A stretch of DNA of 64,000 bases, taken from contig JACKOQ010000002.1 of assembly GCA_024234215.1 (NCBI GenBank), positions 186,001 to 250,000 of the forward strand, read 5' to 3'. The translations under genes were made by a program, and so were the position numbers. The stretch comes from Pseudomonadales bacterium (GTDB taxonomy: Bacteria; Pseudomonadota; Gammaproteobacteria; Pseudomonadales; UBA5862). The notes beneath the pieces were generated by a model that saw nothing but the letters and a program-made list of their open reading frames with translations, ran no database searches and was not told the DNA's origin. Positions 1 to 7,050 of this stretch are shown in pieces. Positions within the stretch are counted from its first letter, which is position 1, and each line of letters starts with the position of its first letter.

Positions 1-2
1 TG

Positions 3-83
3 GCCCGGATCATTGCCGGCCATCCCAAGGGAGAGGAATACCTGATCGCCTTGCGACAGGCCGGCGCGCGGATGACTGATTGA
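3..83 (+). CDS. 3' end of an unidentified gene (partial)
   Basis: An open frame enters from the left edge and ends in TGA, giving a 26-residue C-terminal tail that finishes RQAGARMTD. I do not recognise the family. In Pseudomonas the gene next to the following transporter and ssb is uvrA, but this tail does not look like a UvrA C-terminus. Codon choice looks like that of neighbouring genes. It may be a real C-terminus or a chance open frame, as only 81 bases are visible. Confidence 0.3.
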   Translation, partial: ARIIAGHPKGEEYLIALRQAGARMTD

Positions 84-228
84 TTGACCACACGATCCAT
101 TCGCCATCGGTCTTCGCTGGCCACTGCCGTACCATGAAGCCACACGCCTGTTCCCACCATCGGTCTCCTTGCCAGCGTCACCTGTCGATGCAGATGCGGG
201 CGCGGCCCGCTGTCCGGATCACCGCCCG

Positions 229-1602
229 ATGAACTCCGCCGAGCTTCGCGCGACCCTCGCGCTCTCGCTGCTCTTTGCGCTGCGCATGGTCGGGCTGTTC
301 ATGGTGCTGCCGGTGCTGACCCTGCATCAGTCCGAACTGCGCGACGCCACACCGCTGCTGATGGGATTGGCCCTCGGTGCGCATGGGCTGACCCAGGCAC
401 TGCTGCAGATTCCCTTCGGATTGTTGTCGGACCGCATCGGTCGCCGGCCGGTGATCTCGCTGGGCCTGCTGCTGTTCATCGCCGGCAGCGTGGTGGCGGC
501 GCTGTCATCCAGCGTCTACGGCATCATCGCCGGCCGCCTGCTGCAGGGCAGCGGCGCCATTGCCAGCCCGCTGATGGCACTGCTGGCCGACCTGACCCGC
601 GACCAGGTGCGCACCCAATCGATGGCCATCATGGGGGTCAGCATCGGCCTCTCCTTTTCGGCCGCCTTGATCCTGGGTCCGATGGTGACCCACGTCAGCG
701 GCCTGAGCGGCATCTTCTGGATCAGCGCGCTGCTGGCCATCGCTGGCGAACTGATCCTGCTGCTGCTGGTGCCCAAGGCGCGCCAGCAGATCATCCACCG
801 CAACGTCGAGGCCGTGCCGGGGCAGCTGGGACAGGTGCTGGCTGACCGCGAGCTGTTGCGGCTCAACTTCGGTGTCTTTGCGCTCCATTTCATGATGATG
901 GCCAGCTTCGTCGTGCTGCCGATGATTCTGACCCAGCAACTGTCGATTCCAGTCGGTCAGCATTGGCACTACTACCTGCCGATCATCGGCGTGTCCTTCT
1001 TCGCCATGTTGCCGTTCCTGATCATTGCCGAAACCCGGCAGCAGATGAAGCCGGTCTTTCTCGGTGCGCTGGCGCTGGTGATCATCAGTCAACTGCTGCT
1101 GTCGCTCGATCAGAGCGACCTCTGGTCTGTGGTCGCGGCACTGTTTGTCTTCTTCATGGGTTTCAACCTGCTGGAGTCGACCCTGCCCTCGCTGGTGAGC
1201 AAGATGGCGCCGGCCGGCAGCAAGGGCACGGCAATGGGAATGTTCTCCAGCAGCCAGTTTCTCGGCGCCTTCTTCGGCGCGGCCAGTGGCGGCGCCCTGA
1301 TGCACTGGTTCGCCAGCAGCCACGGCTACCGACCGCTGTTTCTGACACTGAGCGGTATCGGCCTGCTCTGGTTCCTGCTCGCCTGCGGCATGAAGAGACC
1401 GCGCACGCTGCTCGATCTGCGGCTCGATGAACCCGCTCCCGAGGATCCCTACCAAGCCGAACTGCTGCTGCATGAACTGCGTGCGCTTGCCGGCGTTGCG
1501 GAAGTGGCACTCTTTCCCGACAGCGGCGAGATTTACCTCAAACTCGACCGGCAGCGGTTGGATGACCATGCCCGCCACCGGTTATCATTGCTCGATGCGT
1601 GA
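229..1602 (+). CDS. MFS transporter with YajR-like C-terminal YAM domain
   Basis: A 457-residue inner-membrane protein of the major facilitator superfamily, probably a proton-driven drug or metabolite exporter. It shows twelve hydrophobic segments and the loop 2-3 motif A (GLLSDRIGRR, about residues 64-73). After the last helix a soluble tail of about 50 residues resembles the ferredoxin-like YAM domain of E. coli YajR. The ATG at 229 is preferred over an in-frame TTG at 169, because the 20 residues between them are not family-like and the ATG leads straight into helix 1. It lies 35 bases upstream of ssb, an arrangement also known in Pseudomonas. The substrate cannot be told from sequence. 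Confidence 0.87.
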   Translation: MNSAELRATLALSLLFALRMVGLFMVLPVLTLHQSELRDATPLLMGLALGAHGLTQALLQIPFGLLSDRIGRRPVISLGLLLFIAGSVVAALSSSVYGIIAGRLLQGSGAIASPLMALLADLTRDQVRTQSMAIMGVSIGLSFSAALILGPMVTHVSGLSGIFWISALLAIAGELILLLLVPKARQQIIHRNVEAVPGQLGQVLADRELLRLNFGVFALHFMMMASFVVLPMILTQQLSIPVGQHWHYYLPIIGVSFFAMLPFLIIAETRQQMKPVFLGALALVIISQLLLSLDQSDLWSVVAALFVFFMGFNLLESTLPSLVSKMAPAGSKGTAMGMFSSSQFLGAFFGAASGGALMHWFASSHGYRPLFLTLSGIGLLWFLLACGMKRPRTLLDLRLDEPAPEDPYQAELLLHELRALAGVAEVALFPDSGEIYLKLDRQRLDDHARHRLSLLDA

Positions 1603-1637
1603 CATCCGATCGCGCGCGTGACAACAGGAGAACCCCC

Positions 1638-2117
1638 ATGGCCCGAGGCATCAACAAGGTCATTCTGATCGGCAATCTGGGCGCGGACCCGGAGGTGCGC
1701 TCGACCGCCAGCGGCACCCAGATCACCAGCATCCGTCTGGCCACCAGCGACAGCTGGACCGACAAACAGGGACAGCGCCAGGAGCGCACCGAGTGGCACC
1801 GGGTGGTCTTCTTCAGCCGCCTCGCCGAGGTCGCCAGCCAATACCTGCGCAAGGGCTCCAAGGTCTACATCGAAGGCTCGCTGCGCACCCAGCAGTGGGA
1901 AAAAAACGGCGAAAAGCGCTACAGCACCGAGATTCACGCCAACGAGATGCAGATGCTCGACGGCCGCGCCGGCGGTGGACAGGAGAGCTATGGTGGTGAC
2001 TACGGCGAAGGCCCGCCCATGTCGCCACGTCAATCCAGTGGCGGCAGCAGCCGCGCCAACGCCGATGCCGACATGGGCGGCCGCTTCGATGACTTTGACG
2101 ACGACATTCCGTTCTGA
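1638..2117 (+). CDS. ssb: Single-stranded DNA-binding protein
   Basis: A 159-residue SSB, which coats single-stranded DNA during replication, recombination and repair and recruits partners through its acidic tail. It opens MARGINKVILIGNLGADPE, has an OB fold over about residues 1-110, a Gly/Ser-rich linker, and ends DDDIPF, the conserved peptide that docks RecQ, RecO, Exo I and PriA. AGGAG at 1626-1630 lies 7 bases before the ATG. An earlier in-frame TTG at 1599 would add residues not seen in SSB. Length and tail are normal for gammaproteobacteria. Confidence 0.97.
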   Translation: MARGINKVILIGNLGADPEVRSTASGTQITSIRLATSDSWTDKQGQRQERTEWHRVVFFSRLAEVASQYLRKGSKVYIEGSLRTQQWEKNGEKRYSTEIHANEMQMLDGRAGGGQESYGGDYGEGPPMSPRQSSGGSSRANADADMGGRFDDFDDDIPF

Positions 2118-2163
2118 AACTGTCCTGTCGACATGCACTTGGCAGGCGTCGGCCGCAGCAGGC

Positions 2164-2547
2164 TTACCGCCTGACCACCACTGCATCGACCTCGACCCGC
2201 GCACCGCGTGGCAACTGGGCCACGCCCACTGCGGCGCGAGCCGGATAGGGCTCATTGAAGAAGCCGGCCATGATCTGGTTGAGGGTGGCAAAATGAATCA
2301 GATCGGTGAGGTAGATGTTGAGCTTGACCGCCTCATCCAGGGTCATGCCAGCGGCCGCGACCACCGCCTGCAGGTTGTTGAAAACCTGGGTGATCTCGTT
2401 CTCGATCGAGTCGTTGACCAGCACCATGGTGACCGGATCGAGCGCGATCTGACCCGAAACATAGAGGGTGCCTTGGGCTTCAACGGCCTGGGAGTAGGTA
2501 CCGATGGCCTGCGGGGCCTGATCGGTCCGGATGATGCGTCGATTCAT
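2164..2547 (-). CDS. ridA: 2-iminobutanoate/2-iminopropanoate deaminase (RidA)
   Basis: A 127-residue protein of the RidA/YjgF/YER057c/UK114 family. It hydrolyses reactive enamine/imine intermediates released by PLP enzymes such as threonine dehydratase, and acts as a cytosolic trimer. The catalytic arginine is in ARAAVGVAQLP (Arg104) and Glu119 follows in ARVEVDAVV; the family signature NIYLTD is also present. It is 18 bases downstream of spoT and is probably the last gene of gmk-rpoZ-spoT-ridA. The 3' end converges on ssb across 46 bases. AGGAAG sits just before the start. Confidence 0.95.
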   Translation of the reverse strand: MNRRIIRTDQAPQAIGTYSQAVEAQGTLYVSGQIALDPVTMVLVNDSIENEITQVFNNLQAVVAAAGMTLDEAVKLNIYLTDLIHFATLNQIMAGFFNEPYPARAAVGVAQLPRGARVEVDAVVVRR

Positions 2548-2565
2548 CGTGCTTCCTGAGGTTGC

Positions 2566-4758
2566 TCAACTTCTGCTGCGAAAGACGCGGCTGACCGCGT
2601 CGATCGCCTTGATCTTGCGGATGACCCGCGCCAGGTGGACCCGATCACGCACGCTCACCTCGATGACCAGCATCGAGATGTCGCCATGCCGGTCGGCGGT
2701 GGTCACCCGCTCGATGTTGCTGTCGCTGTCGGCGATGGCACTGGCCACGCTGGCCAACATGCCACGCTTGTTTTTCATCTCGACTCTGAGTCCGGCGACG
2801 AACTCACCCTCGATCCCGCTCTGCCACTGCACCGCCAGGCAATGCAGGCTGTCGCCCAGAATGGGTTCGACATGCCGGCAGGTCTCCTGGTGAATGGTGA
2901 TGCCACGCCCGCTGCTGAGCTGGCCCACCACCGCATCGCCGGGAATCGGATAGCAACAGCGCGCATAGTTGAGCAGCATCCCGCCCTTTTCGCCGATGAT
3001 CAGGGCATTGGTGCCGCTGTCGACCATGCCGAGTTGAAGCGTGCCGCTGACTCCGGGCAGCAGTTTTCGCACAATCTCCTGCACCGGACGGTTGCCCAGG
3101 CCGATTTCACTCAGCAGCGCATCCAGCCCGTTCAGGCGATACTCCTGCAACAGCTGATCGATCTGCGCCTGTGGCAGTTCGTCCAGACTCTTCTGGCAGA
3201 CCGACAGGCTCTTTTGCAGCAGTCTGCGGCCGAGGTCGACGGCCTCGGTATATTGCTGGTTCTTCAGGTAGTGGCGAACACTGCTGCGCGCCTTGGCGGT
3301 GACGGCGAAGTTGAGCCAACTGACATTGGGCCTGGCGCCCGGCGAGGTGATGATCTTCACTGTCTGGCCACTTCTGAGCTGCTCGCTGAGGGGAGCCAGA
3401 CGCTGGTCGATCTGGCAGCCCACACAGCTGTGGCCGATGTCGGTGTGGATGGCGTAGGCAAAGTCGATGGCCGTTGCACCCACCGGCAGTTCGAGAATCT
3501 TTCCTTTCGGGGTAAAGACATAGACCTCGTCGGGGAACAGATCGATCTTCACATTTTCGATGAACTCGATCGAATCTCCCGCAACCTTCTGCATCTCCAG
3601 CAGCCCCTGCAGCCACTGGTTGGTGCGGTCCTCACCACTGGACGGGCTCTCGCTGCATCCATCCAGAAAACGTCGTGCGGCCACACCATGGTGCGCCATG
3701 GCCTCCATCTGTTCGGTGCAGATCTGGATGTCGATCGGCACGCCACGCAGGCCGATCAGTGTGGTGTGCAGCGACTGGTAGCCGTTGCCCTTGGGGATGG
3801 CGATGTAGTCTCTGAAACGCCCGGGCACCGGTTTGTAGAGTCCATGCAACACACCGAGCGCACGGTAGCAGCTGTCCACTTGGTCGACGATGACCCGAAA
3901 GGCATAGACGTCCATGATCTTGTTGAAGGATTTGCGCTCTTCACGCATCTTGCGGTAAATGCTGTAAAGGTGACGCTCACGACCCATGACCCGGCACGGC
4001 AGCCCGGTCTGCTCCAGCCGCGCCTGGATCGCCTGCCGCAGGGTGGCCAGCATCTCGTCGCGGTTGCCACGCGCTTTGCGCACCGCCGCCTCGATGCGAC
4101 GTGCCCGCATCGGGTAGAGCGCCTGAAAGCCCAGATCCTCCAGTTCGGCGCGAATCTCATACATGCCCAGCCGATGGGCGATCGGAGCGTAGATCTCCAG
4201 CGTCTCCCGGGCAATCCGTCGCCGCTTGGCCGACGCCAGCACGCCCAGCGTACGCATGTTGTGCAGTCGATCGGCCAGCTTGACCAGAATGACCCGGATG
4301 TCCTTGGCCATCGCCATGGTCATTTTCAGAAAGTTCTCGGCCTGTGCCTCGGCCTGGCTGGCGAAATTCATCCGCTGCAGCTTGCTGACACCATCGACCA
4401 GCTCGGCCACGGTGTCACCGAACAGGGTCCGCAGCTCCTGCTCATCGGCACTGGTGTCTTCGAGCACATCATGCAGCAGGGCCGCCATGATGCCATGGTG
4501 GTCCATGTGCATCTCGGCCAGTATCTGCCCCACCGCGACCGGATGGGTAATGTAGGGCTCGCCGCTGCGGCGGGTCTGGCAGCCATGCGCCGCGGCGGCA
4601 TAGTGGTAGGCGCGGATTATCTCGTCGATCCTTGCGGCGTCGAGATAATCAGCCAAGGTGGCAATGAGACGCGCAAGACCAGGGGACACCGGCCCGGCCT
4701 CGCGTCCGTCGGTCGGGCTGTCGACTGCTGTCGCGGTGATGGTCGGTGCGCCGTTCAT
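2566..4758 (-). CDS. spoT: Bifunctional (p)ppGpp synthetase/hydrolase
   Basis: A 730-residue RelA/SpoT protein that makes and degrades the alarmone (p)ppGpp. The N-terminal HD hydrolase domain is intact (LLHDVLEDT, His96-Asp97 and Glu100-Asp101). The synthetase domain carries GRFRDYIAIPKGNGYQSLH (R314-D317), the basic RxxD version typical of bifunctional enzymes rather than the acidic motif of RelA. TGS (about 400-465) and a C-terminal ACT domain (about 650-730) follow. A GTG at 4761 and an ATG at 4758 are adjacent; the ATG has GGAGC 7 bases upstream and is used here. It lies 30 bases downstream of rpoZ. Confidence 0.96.
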   Translation of the reverse strand: MNGAPTITATAVDSPTDGREAGPVSPGLARLIATLADYLDAARIDEIIRAYHYAAAAHGCQTRRSGEPYITHPVAVGQILAEMHMDHHGIMAALLHDVLEDTSADEQELRTLFGDTVAELVDGVSKLQRMNFASQAEAQAENFLKMTMAMAKDIRVILVKLADRLHNMRTLGVLASAKRRRIARETLEIYAPIAHRLGMYEIRAELEDLGFQALYPMRARRIEAAVRKARGNRDEMLATLRQAIQARLEQTGLPCRVMGRERHLYSIYRKMREERKSFNKIMDVYAFRVIVDQVDSCYRALGVLHGLYKPVPGRFRDYIAIPKGNGYQSLHTTLIGLRGVPIDIQICTEQMEAMAHHGVAARRFLDGCSESPSSGEDRTNQWLQGLLEMQKVAGDSIEFIENVKIDLFPDEVYVFTPKGKILELPVGATAIDFAYAIHTDIGHSCVGCQIDQRLAPLSEQLRSGQTVKIITSPGARPNVSWLNFAVTAKARSSVRHYLKNQQYTEAVDLGRRLLQKSLSVCQKSLDELPQAQIDQLLQEYRLNGLDALLSEIGLGNRPVQEIVRKLLPGVSGTLQLGMVDSGTNALIIGEKGGMLLNYARCCYPIPGDAVVGQLSSGRGITIHQETCRHVEPILGDSLHCLAVQWQSGIEGEFVAGLRVEMKNKRGMLASVASAIADSDSNIERVTTADRHGDISMLVIEVSVRDRVHLARVIRKIKAIDAVSRVFRSRS

Positions 4759-4788
4759 CACCTTTGCTCCGCTCTTCGACGCAGGATC

Positions 4789-5037
4789 CTAGGGCATCGC
4801 GTCGAACAGCACACTGTGCTGCTCGTCTTCACGTTCGAGCCGATTCACATAGCCACGGTCGATCAGTCCGGCCGCGATTTCGCGCAGAGCCACCACCGTG
4901 GGCTTGTCGTTCTCCCACGGGACCAGGGGCTCACGACCCTGGACTGCCAACTGCCGGGCGCGCTTGGAGGCCAGCATCACCAGATCGAAACGGTTATCGA
5001 CATGGGGCAGACAATCCTCAACGGTAATTCTTGCCAT
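4789..5037 (-). CDS. rpoZ: RNA polymerase omega subunit
   Basis: An 82-residue omega subunit that helps fold beta-prime and forms part of the ppGpp-binding site 1 of RNA polymerase. It starts MARITVEDCLPHVDNRFDLV and contains the conserved LASKRARQL helix and the ALREIAAG segment. The order gmk-rpoZ-spoT is standard in gammaproteobacteria and links a ppGpp target to the ppGpp enzyme. AGAGG precedes the ATG. Length is slightly shorter than the 91 residues of E. coli, with the difference in the variable C-terminus. Confidence 0.97.
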   Translation of the reverse strand: MARITVEDCLPHVDNRFDLVMLASKRARQLAVQGREPLVPWENDKPTVVALREIAAGLIDRGYVNRLEREDEQHSVLFDAMP

Positions 5038-5103
5038 ATAAACCTCTTTCTGTCACATCGTTACGGCTCGAATGAGCCAGATTCAATGCCATGTGGCTCT
5101 CTG

Positions 5104-5718
5104 TCATGACAACAGTTCGGCGATCAGGTTGCGCGCCTTGTCACTCTGTCGCGGCAACTCCAGCCGCTTGGCCAGCACGATTGCCTGCAACTCGGTCAGG
5201 GCCCGCTCGAAAGAGTCGTTGATCAGCAGGTAATCGAACTCCGGATAGTGCGACATCTCGGCGGTGGCCTTGGCCATGCGCGCACTGATCACCTCGACCC
5301 CATCCTGCCCACGCGCGGTCAAACGCCGTTCCAGTTCAGCCCGCGAAGGGGGCAGAATGAAGATCGACACCGCATCGTCGATCAGACGTCTCACCTGCCG
5401 CGCACCCTGCCAGTCGATCTCCAGAATCACATCCTGACCACGTTCGAGCTGCCGTGCAACCGCAAGGTGCGACGTGCCATAGTAGTGGCCAAACACCTCG
5501 GCATGTTCGAGAAAGGCATCCTGCGCCAGCAGATCGAGAAACTGCTGGGTGGTGATGAAGTGGTAGTTGACACCATCGACCTCGCCAACCCGACGCGGCC
5601 GGGTGGTGTGCGAGACGCTGACCGCCAGATCAGAGTCCTGCTCCAACAGCGCCTTGACCAGGCTGGTCTTGCCAGCACCGGAGGGCGCGGAGATGATGTA
5701 GAGCTGGCCTGTGGGCAT
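5104..5718 (-). CDS. gmk: Guanylate kinase
   Basis: A 204-residue cytosolic guanylate kinase converting GMP to GDP with ATP. The P-loop is at the N-terminus (APSGAGKTS, residues 11-19), followed by the GMP-binding segment SHTTRPRR and the YHF stretch, and EIDWQGARQVR. It is the first gene of the gmk-rpoZ-spoT-ridA group, 66 bases before rpoZ. The start ATG fits the usual family N-terminus. Nothing unusual is visible. Confidence 0.97.
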   Translation of the reverse strand: MPTGQLYIISAPSGAGKTSLVKALLEQDSDLAVSVSHTTRPRRVGEVDGVNYHFITTQQFLDLLAQDAFLEHAEVFGHYYGTSHLAVARQLERGQDVILEIDWQGARQVRRLIDDAVSIFILPPSRAELERRLTARGQDGVEVISARMAKATAEMSHYPEFDYLLINDSFERALTELQAIVLAKRLELPRQSDKARNLIAELLS

Positions 5719-5794
5719 GAGTCCGGCTACTGGGGAATGGGCTCTTTTTACTACGAATATCGAGCAGATTCCATTCCATCAACTGTTCGCGCAG

Positions 5795-5890
5795 TCAGAC
5801 CATTGGTCGGGGTGAGAGGATTTGAACCTCCGGCCCCTGCCTCCCGAAGGCAGTGCTCTACCAAGCTGAGCTACACCCCGAATGGTCTGA
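5795..5890 (-). repeat. 10-bp inverted repeat flanking tRNA-Pro
   Basis: TCAGACCATT at 5795-5804 is the exact reverse complement of AATGGTCTGA at 5881-5890. In the transcript, the ten leader bases directly before the mature 5' end can pair with ten bases that start at the terminal A of the encoded CCA. This extends the acceptor stem across a three-base ACC bulge. No U-run follows, so it is not an ordinary terminator. Confidence 0.75.
5804..5880 (-). tRNA. tRNA-Pro, anticodon CGG
   Basis: Read on the minus strand, the 77-base sequence folds into a full cloverleaf: acceptor stem CGGGGTG/CACCCCG, D arm GCTC/GAGC, anticodon stem CTGCC/GGCAG around loop TTCGGGA (anticodon CGG, decoding CCG), T arm GGAGG/CCTCT with loop TTCAAAT, and an encoded ACCA end. 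The anticodon loop matches that of E. coli tRNA-Pro(CGG). It begins 20 bases after the ispB stop codon and is probably co-transcribed with it. A perfect 10-base inverted repeat flanks the tRNA and is listed separately. Confidence 0.95.
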
Positions 5891-5900
5891 AACAGATCGA

Positions 5901-6902
5901 TCAGTACTGACGTTCGACCGCAAAGCGGGCCAGTCTGATCAGCCCATCCCGATGGCGGGACGGCGCGAGAACGTGCAGTGATTCTATCGCACTTTCGGCC
6001 TCATGGCGGGCCAATTCACGGGTATATTCCAACCCACCGGAGCGCTTGACCGCGTCGATGACCGCATTCAGCGCGTTGCTGGAGCCATTCAAAATGGTGT
6101 CGCGCACCAGCGCGGCATCGGCGGGTGCGCCGCGTTCGAGCGTGATGATGAGTGGCAGCGTCGGTTTGCCTTCGGCCAGATCATCACCCAGATTCTTGCC
6201 CAGCAGGTCGCTGTTGCCATCGAAATCGAGCACGTCGTCGATCAACTGGAAGGCCAGACCCAGATGGCGACCATAACTGGCCAGCGCCTCGACCTCTGTC
6301 GCGGGACGCCCGGCCAGGATCGCCGCGCTCTGCGCGGAGGCCTCGAACAGCTTGGCGGTCTTGCGCAGAATCACCTCACGATAGCGGGTTTCATCCACAT
6401 CGGGGTTGCCCGCGTTCAGCAGTTGCATCACCTCGCCCTCGGCGAGTTTGTTGGTGGTCTCGGCCAGCACCTGCATGATCTGCAGGCTGCCGATCTTCAC
6501 CATCAGCTCGAAGGCACGTGAATAGATGAAATCACCCACCAGGACGCTCGGTGCATTGCCCCAGCGCGCATTGACCGTGGTGCGACCGCGCCGCAACTGC
6601 GACATGTCGACCACGTCATCATGCAGCAAGGTGGCGGTATGCAGAAACTCCACCACCACTGCCAGGTCGATGTGGGCACTGCCCCGGTATTGGCAGGCCC
6701 CGGCAGCAAGCAATACCACCAGCGGGCGCAGCCGCTTGCCGCCACTTTCGATCAGGTAGTGCCCAATCTCGCGCACCAGCTCGACGTCGGAGTGGAGCTG
6801 CCGCAGGATGGTCTGATTGACGAGGGCGAACTCATCGCGTGCCAGAGCATGCAGATCGTGCTGAAGCGCAGTGTCGATCGGTTTTCTGACGGATTCTGGC
6901 AT
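5901..6902 (-). CDS. ispB: Polyprenyl (octaprenyl-type) diphosphate synthase
   Basis: A 333-residue trans-prenyltransferase that elongates FPP with IPP to make the ubiquinone side chain. Both aspartate-rich motifs are present: LLHDDVVD (Asp95, Asp96, Asp99) and QLIDDVLDF (Asp222, Asp223, Asp226), as well as GGKRLRP (about 54-60). The ATG at 6902 is chosen because the open frame upstream encodes a non-family extension. Chain length (C40 or another) cannot be read from sequence with certainty. In many gammaproteobacteria ispB diverges from rplU-rpmA; here the upstream neighbour is a GGDEF/EAL gene. Confidence 0.93.
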   Translation of the reverse strand: MPESVRKPIDTALQHDLHALARDEFALVNQTILRQLHSDVELVREIGHYLIESGGKRLRPLVVLLAAGACQYRGSAHIDLAVVVEFLHTATLLHDDVVDMSQLRRGRTTVNARWGNAPSVLVGDFIYSRAFELMVKIGSLQIMQVLAETTNKLAEGEVMQLLNAGNPDVDETRYREVILRKTAKLFEASAQSAAILAGRPATEVEALASYGRHLGLAFQLIDDVLDFDGNSDLLGKNLGDDLAEGKPTLPLIITLERGAPADAALVRDTILNGSSNALNAVIDAVKRSGGLEYTRELARHEAESAIESLHVLAPSRHRDGLIRLARFAVERQY

Positions 6903-7050
6903 GCAGAGCGGCTGTGGAGGGCGATTTTTCGGCCATTTTACACTGAAGCAGCCGAGCCACGAAATCAAAATCCCATGAACTGGGCCCATTCGGTCAATGC
7001 AGCAAATCTCCTGCAGGGCCAGCTCGACGCCTCGCCAGCCAATGGACTGC

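Noticed and set aside
2635..5109. Very long open frame antisense to spoT and rpoZ
   Set aside because: It is the mirror of GC-rich codon bias. It crosses two conserved genes, is rich in Gln, His and Asp with no recognisable domain, and has no fitting ribosome-binding site. Similar antisense frames over the GGDEF/EAL, polA, acnD, argH and cyaA genes were rejected for the same reason.
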